A stretch of 31,745 nucleotides of DNA. Origin: Purshia tridentata. Lineage: Eukaryota; Streptophyta; Magnoliopsida; Rosales; Rosaceae. Both the position numbers and the translations under genes were made by a program. Under the pieces are notes generated by a model that was not told the origin of the DNA, made no database searches, and saw only the letters and a list, made by a program, of their open reading frames with translations. The first letter of the stretch is position 1; each line of letters opens with the position of its first letter. This document shows positions 31,634-31,745 of the stretch, one piece after another. The DNA is taken from assembly GCA_003254885.1 (NCBI GenBank), contig QANT01008946.1, forward strand, positions 1-31,745, written 5' to 3'.

Positions 31634-31712
31634 CGAAATTTCCCCGAAATTTTCGAAATTATCGAAATTTCCCCGAAATTTCCGAAATTATCGAAATTTG
31701 TCGAAATTTCGG
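31634..31712. repeat. CGAAATT motif array at the window edge
   Basis: Eight CGAAATT copies in about 80 bases. A 29-bp unit (CGAAATTTCCCCGAAATTT + NCGAAATTAT) occurs at 31634 and 31663, then shorter copies follow, ending TCGAAATTTCGG. It is probably the sub-terminal repeat of a DNA transposon, perhaps the hAT just upstream; the terminus lies outside or close to the window end. Confidence 0.75.
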
Positions 31713-31745
31713 CCACGACCAGATCTGATCTGACCTGCCATTACC

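Noticed and set aside
1..31745. CRISPR array, rRNA, tRNA, bacterial operon or defence system
   Set aside because: None of the repeat spacing, conserved RNA segments or gene clusters is visible; all evidence points to a plant nuclear locus rich in transposons.

Overview
The window is nuclear DNA from a flowering plant, most probably a eudicot. It is AT-rich. It holds one intron-bearing gene with GT-AG introns and otherwise plant-type transposon debris: a LINE with a plant-style RNase H domain, RICESLEEPER-type, BED-finger and TTF/MYM-type hAT transposases, a plant mobile domain relic, and long LTRs. Species cannot be fixed from the sequence alone. There are no rRNA, tRNA, CRISPR or bacterial features that I can support.

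Layout. 1-1877 is AT-rich 5' flank. 1878-9449 is the only gene that looks intact: a five-exon gene on the + strand, about 1253 residues, with one N-terminal C2H2-type zinc finger, a very long acidic low-complexity middle and a short basic C-terminus ending in RPYWAQFVCCSSVN. All four introns are phase 1. 9450-13636 is non-coding: a possible non-autonomous element with a GA/CT-rich 5' part and unusual tandem arrays (about 9930-11560), then AT-rich sequence with a 67-bp tandem duplication.

From 13637 to the end the window is nested transposons. A 5'-truncated LTR (A, minus orientation, 13637-15425) abuts a decayed LINE (15430-19545). The LINE is split by a 1783-bp solo LTR (C, 16725-18507) with a perfect 5-bp target duplication. 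A BED-finger hAT 5' half (+, about 19546-20690) is fused to a RICESLEEPER-like hAT fragment on the opposite strand (about 20690-21950). A decayed plant-mobile-domain gene lies on the minus strand (23545-24793). A TTF/MYM-type hAT transposase pseudogene (26483-31132) is split by a 2528-bp solo LTR (B, 27291-29818) of the same family as A. The window ends in an array of CGAAATT motifs.

How the parts relate. Only the zinc-finger gene is likely to make protein. The rest records insertion order: LINE before LTR C, hAT before LTR B. Both solo LTRs imply loss of the retrotransposon interior by LTR-LTR recombination. The two N bases (6417 and 12843) each sit inside or between direct repeats, which points to unmerged contig ends; one of them adds 47 in-frame codons to the zinc-finger gene that may not be real.
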